A stretch of 19,403 bases of DNA, taken from positions 1 through 19,403 of the forward strand of contig CAZNCJ010000045.1 of assembly GCA_964571595.1 (NCBI GenBank). The letters are read 5' to 3'. Position numbers and translations under genes: made by a program. This DNA is from CALCKU01 sp964571595 (lineage in GTDB: Bacteria > Pseudomonadota > Alphaproteobacteria > Caulobacterales > Maricaulaceae). Below the pieces are notes generated by a model, which saw nothing but the letters and a program-made list of their open reading frames with translations, was not told the origin of the DNA and ran no database searches. This document shows, piece by piece, positions 6,192 through 12,304 of the stretch; the first letter of the stretch is position 1, and each line of letters begins with the position of its first letter.

Positions 6192-7787
6192 TTAGTGATC
6201 GCAATTTGATCCTATTTCATGACCAAGATTGTCATAAATTTTTGAACCACCGCTATAGCAATAGTGCTGGCCAGAGCTGCTTGGTAGAGCCGCTGGTGCT
6301 GGGAGTGGTGGTAGGCCGCCGGCAAGTCCGGTCTGTAGGCATGTACCATCAGCCTGAATGCTGGTTCCAGAAGGGCAGCTGGCTGTACCGCCGCCAACAA
6401 CCTGAACGGCGCTATTGCTCGGGACGTTAAATGTCCGGGCTGCGCAAGTCTGGTTGGCTTGCAGAACTGTGCCAGAAGGACAGCTTGCAATGGGGGCAGG
6501 TGCCTGAACAGGACGGTCAACATATTTGATGACTTCCTTTTCGATAATCCGAGGGACTTCTACAGTCCGGACGACCTCTTTTGGCACTTCCACAGTTCTT
6601 ACACGGTCAACATATTTGATGACTTCCTTAGGCACTTCAACAGTACGGATAACCTCTTTTGGCACTTCCACTGTTTTTACGCGGTCAACATATTTGATGA
6701 CTTCCTTAGGTACTTCAACAGTACGGATAACCTCTTTTGGCACTTCCACTGTTTTTACGCGGTCAACATATTTGATGACTTCTTTAGGTACTTCTACCGT
6801 GCGAATGACCTCTTTTGGAACTTCAACAGTGCGGATAACTTCTCTCGGAACTTCGACTGTACGCACGACTTCCTTTTCGATGATCTTTGGCACTTCAACC
6901 GTTCTGACACGGTCTACATACTCAACACGTGTTTCAGGTTGGGCATATACAATTGTCTGACGCTCTGGAGCTTGCGGTGCAAAACTCTGAACAGGGATTG
7001 TATTGCTGACAAATTGACCGGAATTTACAAGTGTTGATCCACCTGGACCAAATCCAACAGGTCCAACTCCGCCTGGAGCAACACCACCGGGAGCAAAACC
7101 TCCAGGGCCAAAACTACCAGGGCCAAATCCGGCACCAGGACCAAATCCCGCACCAGGACCAAATCCACCAGCTGCGCCAAAACCAGCGCCGCCTGTTGGG
7201 ATAAGTCCGCCATTTACAAATCCGGCAGGTGCACCAAAGCCGGCGCCGCCAGCAGATACAAGACCACCATTTACGAAGCCAGCGGGAGCGCCGCCAACGA
7301 AACCACCTTGTGGGAAACCGCCACCGACGAAGCCACCTTGTGGGAAGCCGCCACCGACGAAGCCACCTTGTGGCACGCCGCCGCCTGCAAATCCGCCTTG
7401 AGAACCAAATGCGTTGCCGACAACTCCGCCAAGGGCTGCACCAAGAAGTGCGCCTTCGACATTATTACCTTGGCCCGCGATAAGGGCGCCAATGCCTGCG
7501 CCAGCACCAGCTCCTGCGAGTGAGCCAAATGTAGAGCTATTGCCAAATCCACCATTGCCTAAAAATCCGGCTTGTGGACCAAAAGCATTACCCGCAACAC
7601 CGCCAAGGGCTGCGCCTAAAAGCGCGCCTTCAACATTATTGCCTTGTCCCGCGATGAGAGCGCCAATGCCTGCGCCTGCGCCCGCGCCTAATAGTGAATT
7701 ATTGTCGAAGCCGCCGAAAAACTGCGCATTTGCAGCCGGGGCTATTGATAAGGCGGTAATAGCTACGCCTAGTGCTAGTTTCTTCAT
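6192..7787 (-). CDS. Exported modular protein: duplicated glycine zipper, Gly-rich repeats, charged VEVPKEVI repeats, paired-Cys tail
   Basis: A 531-aa protein with no family I recognise over its full length. Modules in order: a signal peptide (1-21, ending PAANA); two near-identical glycine-zipper copies (34-72 and 92-130, containing AGQGNNVEGALLGAALGGV); a GGFVGGGFPQ decapeptide array (about 131-166); two APAGFVNGGL units; an FGPGAG/FAPGGV-rich stretch (about 205-250); and a charged array (288-425) of ten TVEVP decapeptides interspersed with five YVDR units. Two SCPSGTxxQAxxTC modules follow (435-448 and 470-483), then a Pro-rich linker and a final segment with two cysteines (510 and 529). 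AGGAG (7794-7798) lies 6 nt before ATG 7787. The charged block resembles the Val-Pro-charged repeats of eukaryotic alveolins and articulins by eye. An envelope or surface scaffold is plausible but not proven. Confidence 0.85.
   Translation of the reverse strand: MKKLALGVAITALSIAPAANAQFFGGFDNNSLLGAGAGAGIGALIAGQGNNVEGALLGAALGGVAGNAFGPQAGFLGNGGFGNSSTFGSLAGAGAGAGIGALIAGQGNNVEGALLGAALGGVVGNAFGSQGGFAGGGVPQGGFVGGGFPQGGFVGGGFPQGGFVGGAPAGFVNGGLVSAGGAGFGAPAGFVNGGLIPTGGAGFGAAGGFGPGAGFGPGAGFGPGSFGPGGFAPGGVAPGGVGPVGFGPGGSTLVNSGQFVSNTIPVQSFAPQAPERQTIVYAQPETRVEYVDRVRTVEVPKIIEKEVVRTVEVPREVIRTVEVPKEVIRTVEVPKEVIKYVDRVKTVEVPKEVIRTVEVPKEVIKYVDRVKTVEVPKEVIRTVEVPKEVIKYVDRVRTVEVPKEVVRTVEVPRIIEKEVIKYVDRPVQAPAPIASCPSGTVLQANQTCAARTFNVPSNSAVQVVGGGTASCPSGTSIQADGTCLQTGLAGGLPPLPAPAALPSSSGQHYCYSGGSKIYDNLGHEIGSNCDH
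6513..6926 (-). repeat. Charged-repeat array with a 78-bp higher-order unit
   Basis: Encodes residues 288-425. Two ten-codon units (R/K-TVEVPKEVI) plus one six-codon unit (KYVDRV) make a 26-residue, 78-bp period. On the + strand, CGGTCAACATATTTGATGAC recurs at 6604, 6682 and 6760, exactly 78 bp apart, and again from 6514. Both ends of the array carry an IIEKEV variant next to a YVDR unit, giving a mirrored layout. Confidence 0.9.
7290..7397 (-). repeat. 30-bp coding repeat (GGFVGGGFPQ units)
   Basis: Three to four in-frame decapeptide units, GGFAGGGVPQ, GGFVGGGFPQ (twice) and a partial GGFVGG, just after the second glycine zipper. The DNA of adjacent units is almost identical. Confidence 0.8.
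7398..7688 (-). repeat. Direct duplication of the glycine-zipper module (174-bp offset)
   Basis: Copy 1 is 7572-7688 (residues 34-72) and copy 2 is 7398-7514 (residues 92-130), offset by 58 residues. The proteins are almost identical (GAGAGAGIGALIAGQGNNVE and onward), but the DNA differs at several third positions, so the duplication is not brand new. Confidence 0.85.
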
Positions 7788-7952
7788 AATTGGCTCCTCA
7801 TGCCTCTTCGCCAGTCTGTGTTTATGACTGCCCCACCACAGGACACGGCGTTAATATGTCAACCTCAAGTGCAAAAACCGCACCAGTTGATAAAAATTTA
7901 TCATAAATAATATGGGCTCACAAAGGGACTCGCCCCTCAGGGGAACTGTTAA

Positions 7953-7991
7953 AGCAGTGAAATAGCAGTAGAAATCACAGTTTTTAGCAGT
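7953..7991. repeat. Helically phased AGCAGT short direct repeats
   Basis: AGCAGT followed by A-rich sequence begins at 7953, 7964 and 7986, with a near copy CACAGT at 7976. The CAGT cores lie 11, 12 and 10 bp apart, about one helical turn. The block overlaps the terminator of the 8042 gene and lies about 170-200 bp upstream of the start at 7787. The rest of 7799-7952 has an AT-rich stretch and one CCCCTCAGGGG palindrome but no gene. Confidence 0.4.
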
Positions 7992-8017
7992 AAAAAGCCC
8001 GCTGTGAGCGGGCTTTT
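7992..8017 (-). terminator. Intrinsic terminator of the 8042-8926 gene
   Basis: Perfect 10-bp stem AAAAGCCCGC/GCGGGCTTTT with loop TGTGA. It lies 24 nt beyond the stop codon on the - strand and runs into TTTTTACTGC. Confidence 0.85.
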
Positions 8018-8041
8018 CGGGTTTAAAGAGAATGTCGTAGC

Positions 8042-8926
8042 TTAATAGCCGACACTCCGATTCCGTTTAATATCGCGTCTTTCTTTTTTCAGATATTTAA
8101 TCTGATAGTCGATATCCTGAATACGACGGGCAATACGCGGAGAGTAATTATATTTGTATTTCTCTTCCAATATGCAACGCTTATCCTTTAGGGCGTCAAT
8201 TTCGTAATCAATCGCATCAAGGCGCTGACGTCTAAGGTTTTTGCGTTTTAGTTTCGCACTTTTGACGCTAGAACGCCCATCAAAACGGTTATAGTTTGGA
8301 CTATTGCCGTAAACAGTGGTTGTACCTGCATAAACTATGTCGGAGGAAACCGGTTGTGTGTATGTCGGGCTAGAATATGTCGGGCTCGCATAAGTAGGTG
8401 TAGTAACACGCGGACTTGTATAGACCGTCCGACCCTGTGTTTGCACATGTGGCTGAGTATAAGTCGGGGCTTGTGTATATGTCGTCGATGTACCGCCGTC
8501 ATATGTCGTACCACCATTATTATATGACGTACCATTATTATATGTCGTGCCTGAACTATAGACTGGCCCGCTTGAGACAACAGGTCCCGGATTATAGCCT
8601 GGTCCTGCACTGACCTTAATAGATTCGGTTGTGCAATGGCGCTGATCATTGCCAATGCCCACGCCGGCCACTGAGCCTAAGACACCGCCGATTAACGCAC
8701 CTTCATTGCGGTCACCACGTCCTGCAACGCGTGATCCAATGAGACCTCCTGCAACGGCACCCAGAACGCCGCCAAGTACCTGATTGTTTGAATCAGAGCG
8801 TTTGCAGTCATCATAAAGGGTGTTCGCATTTTGATAAGTTTGAGCACTTGCCAATGCAGGGACCGAGAATGCCACCGAAGCGATGAGTGCTGTGGTGAGA
8901 TTGCGTGTTAAGTTTGTCCTTTTCAT
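8042..8926 (-). CDS. Exported glycine-zipper protein with Ser/Thr/Tyr-rich linker and basic helical tail
   Basis: Unrecognised 294-aa protein. A signal peptide (1-28, ending ALASA) is followed by a short segment with Cys41, then a glycine zipper (about 49-92: VLGGVLGAVAGGLIGSRVAG then EGALIGGVLGSVAGVGIG) and Cys98. The cysteines flank the zipper and could pair. Residues 105-215 are a disordered-looking Gly/Ser/Thr/Tyr/Pro linker with SPTYxxP-type units. Residues 220-292 are charged and probably helical or coiled-coil (RRQRLDAIDYEIDALKDKR, RRIQDIDYQIKYLKKERR). ATG 8926 is chosen because AGGAG (8933-8937) lies 6 nt upstream; a TTG at 8932 would add two residues. Its zipper is clearly related to those of the next two genes. 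The function is unknown. The zipper recalls outer-membrane lipoproteins of the glycine-zipper type, but there is no lipobox. Confidence 0.82.
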   Translation of the reverse strand: MKRTNLTRNLTTALIASVAFSVPALASAQTYQNANTLYDDCKRSDSNNQVLGGVLGAVAGGLIGSRVAGRGDRNEGALIGGVLGSVAGVGIGNDQRHCTTESIKVSAGPGYNPGPVVSSGPVYSSGTTYNNGTSYNNGGTTYDGGTSTTYTQAPTYTQPHVQTQGRTVYTSPRVTTPTYASPTYSSPTYTQPVSSDIVYAGTTTVYGNSPNYNRFDGRSSVKSAKLKRKNLRRQRLDAIDYEIDALKDKRCILEEKYKYNYSPRIARRIQDIDYQIKYLKKERRDIKRNRSVGY

Positions 8927-8932
8927 AATCAA

Positions 8933-8937
8933 CTCCT
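8933..8937 (-). promoter_or_regulatory. Ribosome binding site deciding the start at 8926
   Basis: AGGAG on the - strand, 6 nt before ATG 8926. It overlaps too closely with the TTG at 8932 to serve that codon. Confidence 0.7.
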
Positions 8938-9054
8938 AAGTCAAAAGATCTGGGAAATACCTGACCTTGACTATTCCCTATCAAAACCTCTCTGAAGCTT
9001 TTCTGAGGCGCTTGTTACACTGGGGTTCATCTATATGGACAAAACATTGCCGTT

Positions 9055-9083
9055 TTGGACTTTATAACGGCGCCTATTATAGA
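9055..9083 (+). promoter_or_regulatory. Possible promoter for trmD-rplS
   Basis: TTGGAC (9055-9060), a 17-nt spacer and TATAGA (9078-9083) lie about 50 nt before the trmD start, in the 209-bp gap between the divergent 8926 gene and trmD. The match to consensus is modest. A similar GCGCC-TATATAG string occurs on the - strand upstream of the 5997 gene (around 6050-6063). I see nothing else in this gap. Confidence 0.3.
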
Positions 9084-9135
9084 GTCTGTTATGTTTAGAG
9101 ATAAAAGACTACACAAAAGCCGATTAAGCGATTAA

Positions 9136-9957
9136 GTGAGCGAGATGTGCAAAAAAGCAGAAAAATCACAGCAAAAGGGCCCAAACCCTGATCAAAAACC
9201 TTGGACGGCCACGGTTTTAACCCTGTTCAAAGACGCCTTTCCGGGGGTTTTGGGGGCGTCAATCATTGGTGGTGCGCAAAAAAGCGGTCTTTGGGCGCTA
9301 GAATTAGTGGACATTCGTGATTTTTCGTCTAATAGACACCGCACTGTTGATGATACGCCAGCAGGCGGCGGGCCGGGAATGGTCATAAAGCCTGATATAG
9401 CTGGATGTGCGATTGACAGCGTGGTTTGCCCAGATCGTCATTTAAATGAGGATTTGGCAGATCGTCCATTGATATATCTCACCCCTCGGGGCAAGCCATT
9501 AACGCAAAAGCGGGTTAAAGAGCTGGCATCGGGTAAGGGTGTTATTGTGTTTTGTGGACGGTTTGAAGGCCTTGACCAACGGGTTATCGAGTCCCGCCAA
9601 ATGGAAGAAATTTCAATTGGTGACTTTATACTCGCCGGCGGTGAGGTTGCAGCCCAAGCCTTGATTGAGGCTTGTGTGCGTCTAATTCCCGGTGTTTTAG
9701 GGGATTTGGAGAGCGCAGCGGAAGAGAGTTTTGAGGACGGTTTGCTAGAGTATCCACTCTATACCAAGCCAAGACATTGGACGGATAAAGAGGACGAACG
9801 GTCTATACCGGATGTTCTCGTGTCAGGTGACCACGGCAAAATTGCTGATTGGCGTCGGGCACAACAGGAAAAGATAACGCGGGAACGCCGACCAGATCTC
9901 TGGAAATCATATCTGGAGACGGCCAACCAAAATGGAGACGGTCATGAATGTGATTGA
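9136..9957 (+). CDS. trmD: tRNA (guanine-N1)-methyltransferase
   Basis: SPOUT-class enzyme that methylates G37 next to the anticodon of certain tRNAs and so guards the reading frame. The 273-aa protein has VLTLFKDAFPG near the N-terminus, RDFSSNRHRTVDDTPAGGGP then GMVIKPD, the knot motifs LTPRGKPLTQ and VFCGRFEGLDQRVIE, the catalytic aspartate in ISIGDFILAGGE, and the C-terminal EYPLYTKPRHW and SGDHGKIADWRR. The start is GTG 9136; ATG 9145 is equally possible, and both add about 20 charged residues before the usual family start. The gene overlaps rplS. The common upstream partners rpsP and rimM are not adjacent; an unrelated exported-protein gene diverges there instead. Confidence 0.95.
   Translation: MSEMCKKAEKSQQKGPNPDQKPWTATVLTLFKDAFPGVLGASIIGGAQKSGLWALELVDIRDFSSNRHRTVDDTPAGGGPGMVIKPDIAGCAIDSVVCPDRHLNEDLADRPLIYLTPRGKPLTQKRVKELASGKGVIVFCGRFEGLDQRVIESRQMEEISIGDFILAGGEVAAQALIEACVRLIPGVLGDLESAAEESFEDGLLEYPLYTKPRHWTDKEDERSIPDVLVSGDHGKIADWRRAQQEKITRERRPDLWKSYLETANQNGDGHECD
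9934..9937 (+). promoter_or_regulatory. Ribosome binding site deciding the rplS start
   Basis: GGAG sits 6 nt before ATG 9944, inside the end of trmD. It overlaps the alternative ATG at 9932, which would add METV, so 9944 is preferred. Confidence 0.7.
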
Positions 9958-10357
9958 GAAGTTAAATAAAAAAGAAGAAGCCCGTTTGTTGGAAGGGGGG
10001 AAAGTCATCCCTGATTTTTCAGCTGGCGATACTCTGGTTGTGCAAGTTCGGATTACAGAAGGTAACCGTACACGTCTTCAGGCTTTTGAAGGTGTCTGTA
10101 TTGCGCGCTCAGGAGCAGGCCTTAATGAGAGCTTCACAGTGCGTAAAATCAGCTACGGAGAAGGTGTTGAGCGGGTCTTTCCGGTTTACTCGCCTCTCGT
10201 TGAAGAAATTGAAGTTAAGCGCAAGGGTAAGGTACGCCGTGCAAAGCTATATTATCTGCGTGAGCGTCGCGGTAAGTCAGCGCGTATTGCCGAGCGTGTA
10301 ACAGGACGCGGCATTGTCGCAGCCCGTAAAAAAGGCGAAGCCAAAACTAAAAAATAA
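9944..10357 (+). CDS. rplS: 50S ribosomal protein L19
   Basis: L19 lies at the interface of the 30S and 50S subunits. The 137-aa protein begins MNVIEKLNKKEEARL, the normal start of the family. It contains FSAGDTLVVQVRITEGNRTR, LQAFEGVCIARSGAGLNESF, TVRKISYGEGVERVFPVYSP and KGKVRRAKLYYLRERRGKSA, which are the conserved SH3-like core and basic tail. The C-terminal extension is Lys/Arg/Ala-rich. It overlaps the end of trmD by 14 nt, so the two are translationally coupled. A strong terminator follows 65 nt after the stop. Confidence 0.97.
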   Translation: MNVIEKLNKKEEARLLEGGKVIPDFSAGDTLVVQVRITEGNRTRLQAFEGVCIARSGAGLNESFTVRKISYGEGVERVFPVYSPLVEEIEVKRKGKVRRAKLYYLRERRGKSARIAERVTGRGIVAARKKGEAKTKK

Positions 10358-10422
10358 AAAGCTTGGTATTTATTTGCCCGTATGACAGGGCAATGACTGA
10401 GACGCATTATACTTATTTGTGA

Positions 10423-10448
10423 AAACCCGGCTTTGAGGCCGGGTTTTT
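10423..10448 (+). terminator. Intrinsic terminator of trmD-rplS
   Basis: Stem AAACCCGGC (10423-10431) and GCCGGGTTT (10438-10446) with a 6-nt loop, ending in five T. It separates rplS from the downstream mscS-like gene. Confidence 0.88.
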
Positions 10449-10510
10449 CTATTCAACCTCTATTCATAAACATGAACATAGTGTGAGATTTCCTAATATC
10501 TGGAGGCATT

Positions 10511-11344
10511 ATGGAAAGTTTAAAAAATCTAATCGGGGTGAATAGGTTTGAAGGTTTAACCAATACAGGCATTGAACTTGCGACCAATGTATTGATTGCA
10601 GCCCTCATTCTTATAGTGGGTTTATGGATTGCGAAACGCATTCAAAACCTGATTGTAAAGTTGAGTAAGAAAAGTCCACATCTGGATGAGACTTTATTTA
10701 AATTCTTAGCCAGTATCGCAAAATTTGTGGTTATGGCGTTCACTTTTATCGCTGTGCTTAATCGCTTCGGTGTTGAGACGACCTCGATTGTGGCCCTTTT
10801 GGGTGCGGCAGGTCTTGCCGTTGGTCTGGCCTTGCAAGGCGCGATGTCAAATATGGCCGCTGGCGTTATGTTGATGTTATTTAGACCCTATAAAGTGGGT
10901 GATTTCGTCGATGCTGCTGGTAAATTCGGTAATGTAGAAGAGGTCAGCCTCTTTACGACTGTCTTGCAGACTTTTGATAATCAGCAAATCATCATACCGA
11001 ACGGTAAAATCTGGGGTGAGCAAATCATCAATCACAGCCATCACCCAGTTCGCGGTGTCGATATGAAGTTCAATGTTGCTTATGGTGATGACACAGACAA
11101 AGCTCGTAAAGTGATTATGGACGTTCTCAATGCGCATCCGCATATCAAGTCCGATCCAGCACCTTTTGTTGAAGTCGAGACTTTAAGCGAACGCTCAGTC
11201 GAGTTTCTTGTGCGTCCGTTCACAGATGGTGCCCATTACTTTGATGTGGTTTATTCTGTGCCCGAGCAGATCAAGAAAGCTCTGGGTAAAGCGGGTATGA
11301 GTGTGCCTTATCCTCAAACCAAAGTGGTTATGGTCAAAGAATAG
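10511..11344 (+). CDS. mscS: MscS-type small-conductance mechanosensitive channel
   Basis: Inner-membrane channel that opens under membrane tension to release solutes during hypo-osmotic shock. The 277-aa length matches the short E. coli MscS class with three membrane spans (about 22-44, 66-86 and 93-127). The pore helix reads VALLGAAGLAVGLALQGAMS then NMAAGVMLMLFRPYKVGDFV, very close to the classical MscS TM3 with its Ala/Gly packing pattern. The beta domain follows (TTVLQTFDNQQIIIPNGKIW), then the alpha/beta vestibule domain. GGAGG lies 6 nt before ATG 10511. It has its own terminator and no partner gene. Osmotic protection fits a marine habitat and the betaine-type catabolic genes nearby, though that link is inference. 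Confidence 0.94.
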   Translation: MESLKNLIGVNRFEGLTNTGIELATNVLIAALILIVGLWIAKRIQNLIVKLSKKSPHLDETLFKFLASIAKFVVMAFTFIAVLNRFGVETTSIVALLGAAGLAVGLALQGAMSNMAAGVMLMLFRPYKVGDFVDAAGKFGNVEEVSLFTTVLQTFDNQQIIIPNGKIWGEQIINHSHHPVRGVDMKFNVAYGDDTDKARKVIMDVLNAHPHIKSDPAPFVEVETLSERSVEFLVRPFTDGAHYFDVVYSVPEQIKKALGKAGMSVPYPQTKVVMVKE

Positions 11345-11369
11345 GCTTGCCACTCAAGTTAATTATTGA

Positions 11370-11399
11370 GCCTCGCGCAATGTCGCGGGGCTTTTTTTT
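11370..11399 (+). terminator. Intrinsic terminator of the mscS-like gene
   Basis: Stem GCCTCGCG (11370-11377) and CGCGGGGC (11384-11391) with one G-U pair and loop CAATGT, followed by eight T. It starts 25 nt after the stop codon. Confidence 0.9.
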
Positions 11400-11422
11400 A
11401 TGCGTGACCGAATGTGAAAGCG

Positions 11423-11450
11423 TAACCCCTTACTCCCAAAAGGGGCGTTA
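11423..11450 (+). promoter_or_regulatory. Hairpin 1 upstream of the small orphan gene, loop ACTCCCAA
   Basis: CCCCTT (11426-11431) pairs with AAGGGG (11440-11445) around an 8-nt loop ACTCCCAA, extended by TAA/TTA across a two-base bulge. The loop is C-rich and anti-Shine-Dalgarno-like. No U tract follows, so it is not an intrinsic terminator. Confidence 0.45.
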
Positions 11451-11461
11451 AGACTTTATTT

Positions 11462-11483
11462 ATGGTAAATACAAATTAACGAT
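11462..11483. promoter_or_regulatory. Possible CtrA-like inverted half sites
   Basis: ATGGTAAA (11462-11469) and TTAACGAT (11476-11483) each differ by one base from ATGGTTAA and TTAACCAT, the half-site form bound by the cell-cycle regulator CtrA in many alphaproteobacteria. They are arranged as an imperfect inverted pair upstream of the 11596 gene. The match is weak. Confidence 0.2.
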
Positions 11484-11546
11484 TTCGGGCCGTTTTTTCC
11501 AGCGCGAGTTCAGGAAAGTTCAGCTATGTTTGCCCCTATTGGATGG

Positions 11547-11570
11547 GACTGCATTGTGGGAGATGCAGTC
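11547..11570 (+). promoter_or_regulatory. Hairpin 2 in the leader of the small orphan gene, loop TGTGGGAG
   Basis: A perfect 8-bp inverted repeat GACTGCAT (11547-11554) and ATGCAGTC (11563-11570) encloses an 8-nt loop TGTGGGAG. It ends 12 nt before the AGGAG ribosome site at 11583. Six loop bases (TGGGAG) are complementary to CTCCCA in the loop of hairpin 1. Confidence 0.5.
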
Positions 11571-11595
11571 TTCATTCAGATTAGGAGTAAATAAA

Positions 11596-11862
11596 ATGAG
11601 CGCCAATATGAATGCGACGGCCTTGATGGACGTCATAGAGGACTGGTTAAAAACCATGCCTGAAAAATTGAAGGTTGCGTGTGAAACCGACTCTCAGAAA
11701 GAGCTGAACCAGACCTTGACGAGTCTTGGTTATGGTGAGCCGTTTGATAGTGAACAGCGCGCCATTAACGAGAAACTCATTCAGGCACGCGCCGGTGGAA
11801 TGGCCAGTCTGGTTATATGGGGTTTCTATCAGGACTATAAGATTTGTGGTCAGTCCTACTAA
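11596..11862 (+). CDS. Small hypothetical protein, 88 aa
   Basis: I do not recognise a family. ATG 11596 is preferred over the in-frame ATG further upstream (11530) because AGGAG (11583-11587) lies 8 nt before it and because the upstream stretch forms a perfect hairpin rather than a plausible peptide. The protein begins MSANMNATALMDVIEDWLKT and is acidic to neutral and probably mostly helical. It has a hydrophobic stretch near the end (GGMASLVIWGFYQDY) and cysteines at about positions 30 and 85. There is no signal peptide. It stands alone between the mscS-like terminator and the convergent catabolic operon. The clear ribosome site supports it as a real gene; its function is unknown. Confidence 0.6.
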   Translation: MSANMNATALMDVIEDWLKTMPEKLKVACETDSQKELNQTLTSLGYGEPFDSEQRAINEKLIQARAGGMASLVIWGFYQDYKICGQSY

Positions 11863-11919
11863 CGGACATTCCAATTTCCTAAAATCATAGTGGTGCGCAA
11901 TGGGGCAGGGCTGACTGGT

Positions 11920-12300
11920 TTATTCCATGCCCATTTCTGCCATAGCGCGTCTAGCGGCTCTAAAGCACTCCAGTGATTGCGGCACCCCGCAATAAATAGC
12001 AATGACATGGATAATGGCGCGTAGCTCCTCGCGGGTGACACCATTTTTAATAGCACCCTTACAATGAAGCTCCCATTCATGCATTTTACCAAGTGCGCCA
12101 ATCATGGTCAGGTTCATCATGGAGCGTGTTTTGGCGTCAATGACATCATCAGACCAGCCAAAGCCCCAGCACCACGCCGTCATGGCCTCTTGAAAGGGTT
12201 TTGAGAAATCATCGGCTTTGACGAAATTAGCCTCGACATATTCGGCCCCTAAAACCTCTTTGCGTTTAGCAAGGCCTTTTTCAAATAAATCTTCATTCAT
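11920..12300 (-). CDS. Carboxymuconolactone decarboxylase (CMD) family protein
   Basis: Small all-helical protein (126 aa) of the CMD/AhpD-like superfamily. The family signature is visible: AMTAWCWGFGWSDDVIDAKT, TMIGALGKMHEWELHCKGAI, then KNGVTREELRAIIHVIAIYC and GVPQSLECFRAAR. Length and pattern are closer to 4-carboxymuconolactone decarboxylase-like proteins than to AhpD, because no CxxC pair is present. It is the last gene of the leftward arm and starts 4 nt after the aldehyde dehydrogenase stop, with its AGGA site inside the end of that gene, so the two are co-translated. Its role could be decarboxylation or ring/lactone processing in the same catabolic route; the substrate is unknown. 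No clear terminator is visible after 11920. Confidence 0.85.
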   Translation of the reverse strand: MNEDLFEKGLAKRKEVLGAEYVEANFVKADDFSKPFQEAMTAWCWGFGWSDDVIDAKTRSMMNLTMIGALGKMHEWELHCKGAIKNGVTREELRAIIHVIAIYCGVPQSLECFRAARRAMAEMGME

Positions 12301-12304
12301 GTCT

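Noticed and set aside
6526..6960. Long + strand open frame rich in Thr/Ser repeats (144 aa) opposite the charged-repeat array
   Set aside because: It is the antisense reading of the 78-bp repeats; the repeat keeps other frames open. It has no ribosome site and its composition is an artefact.
7414..7827. + strand Pro/Ala-rich open frame (137 aa) opposite the glycine-zipper duplication
   Set aside because: Antisense of Gly/Ala codons; it runs over the signal peptide and ribosome site of the real - strand gene.
10463..10476. Short palindrome TTCATAAACATGAA before the mscS-like gene
   Set aside because: Five-base arms in AT-rich DNA occur readily by chance and match no known operator I can name.
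11530..11595. N-terminal extension of the small orphan protein from an upstream ATG
   Set aside because: No ribosome site there; the stretch contains the perfect hairpin at 11547-11570 and AGGAG lies just before ATG 11596.
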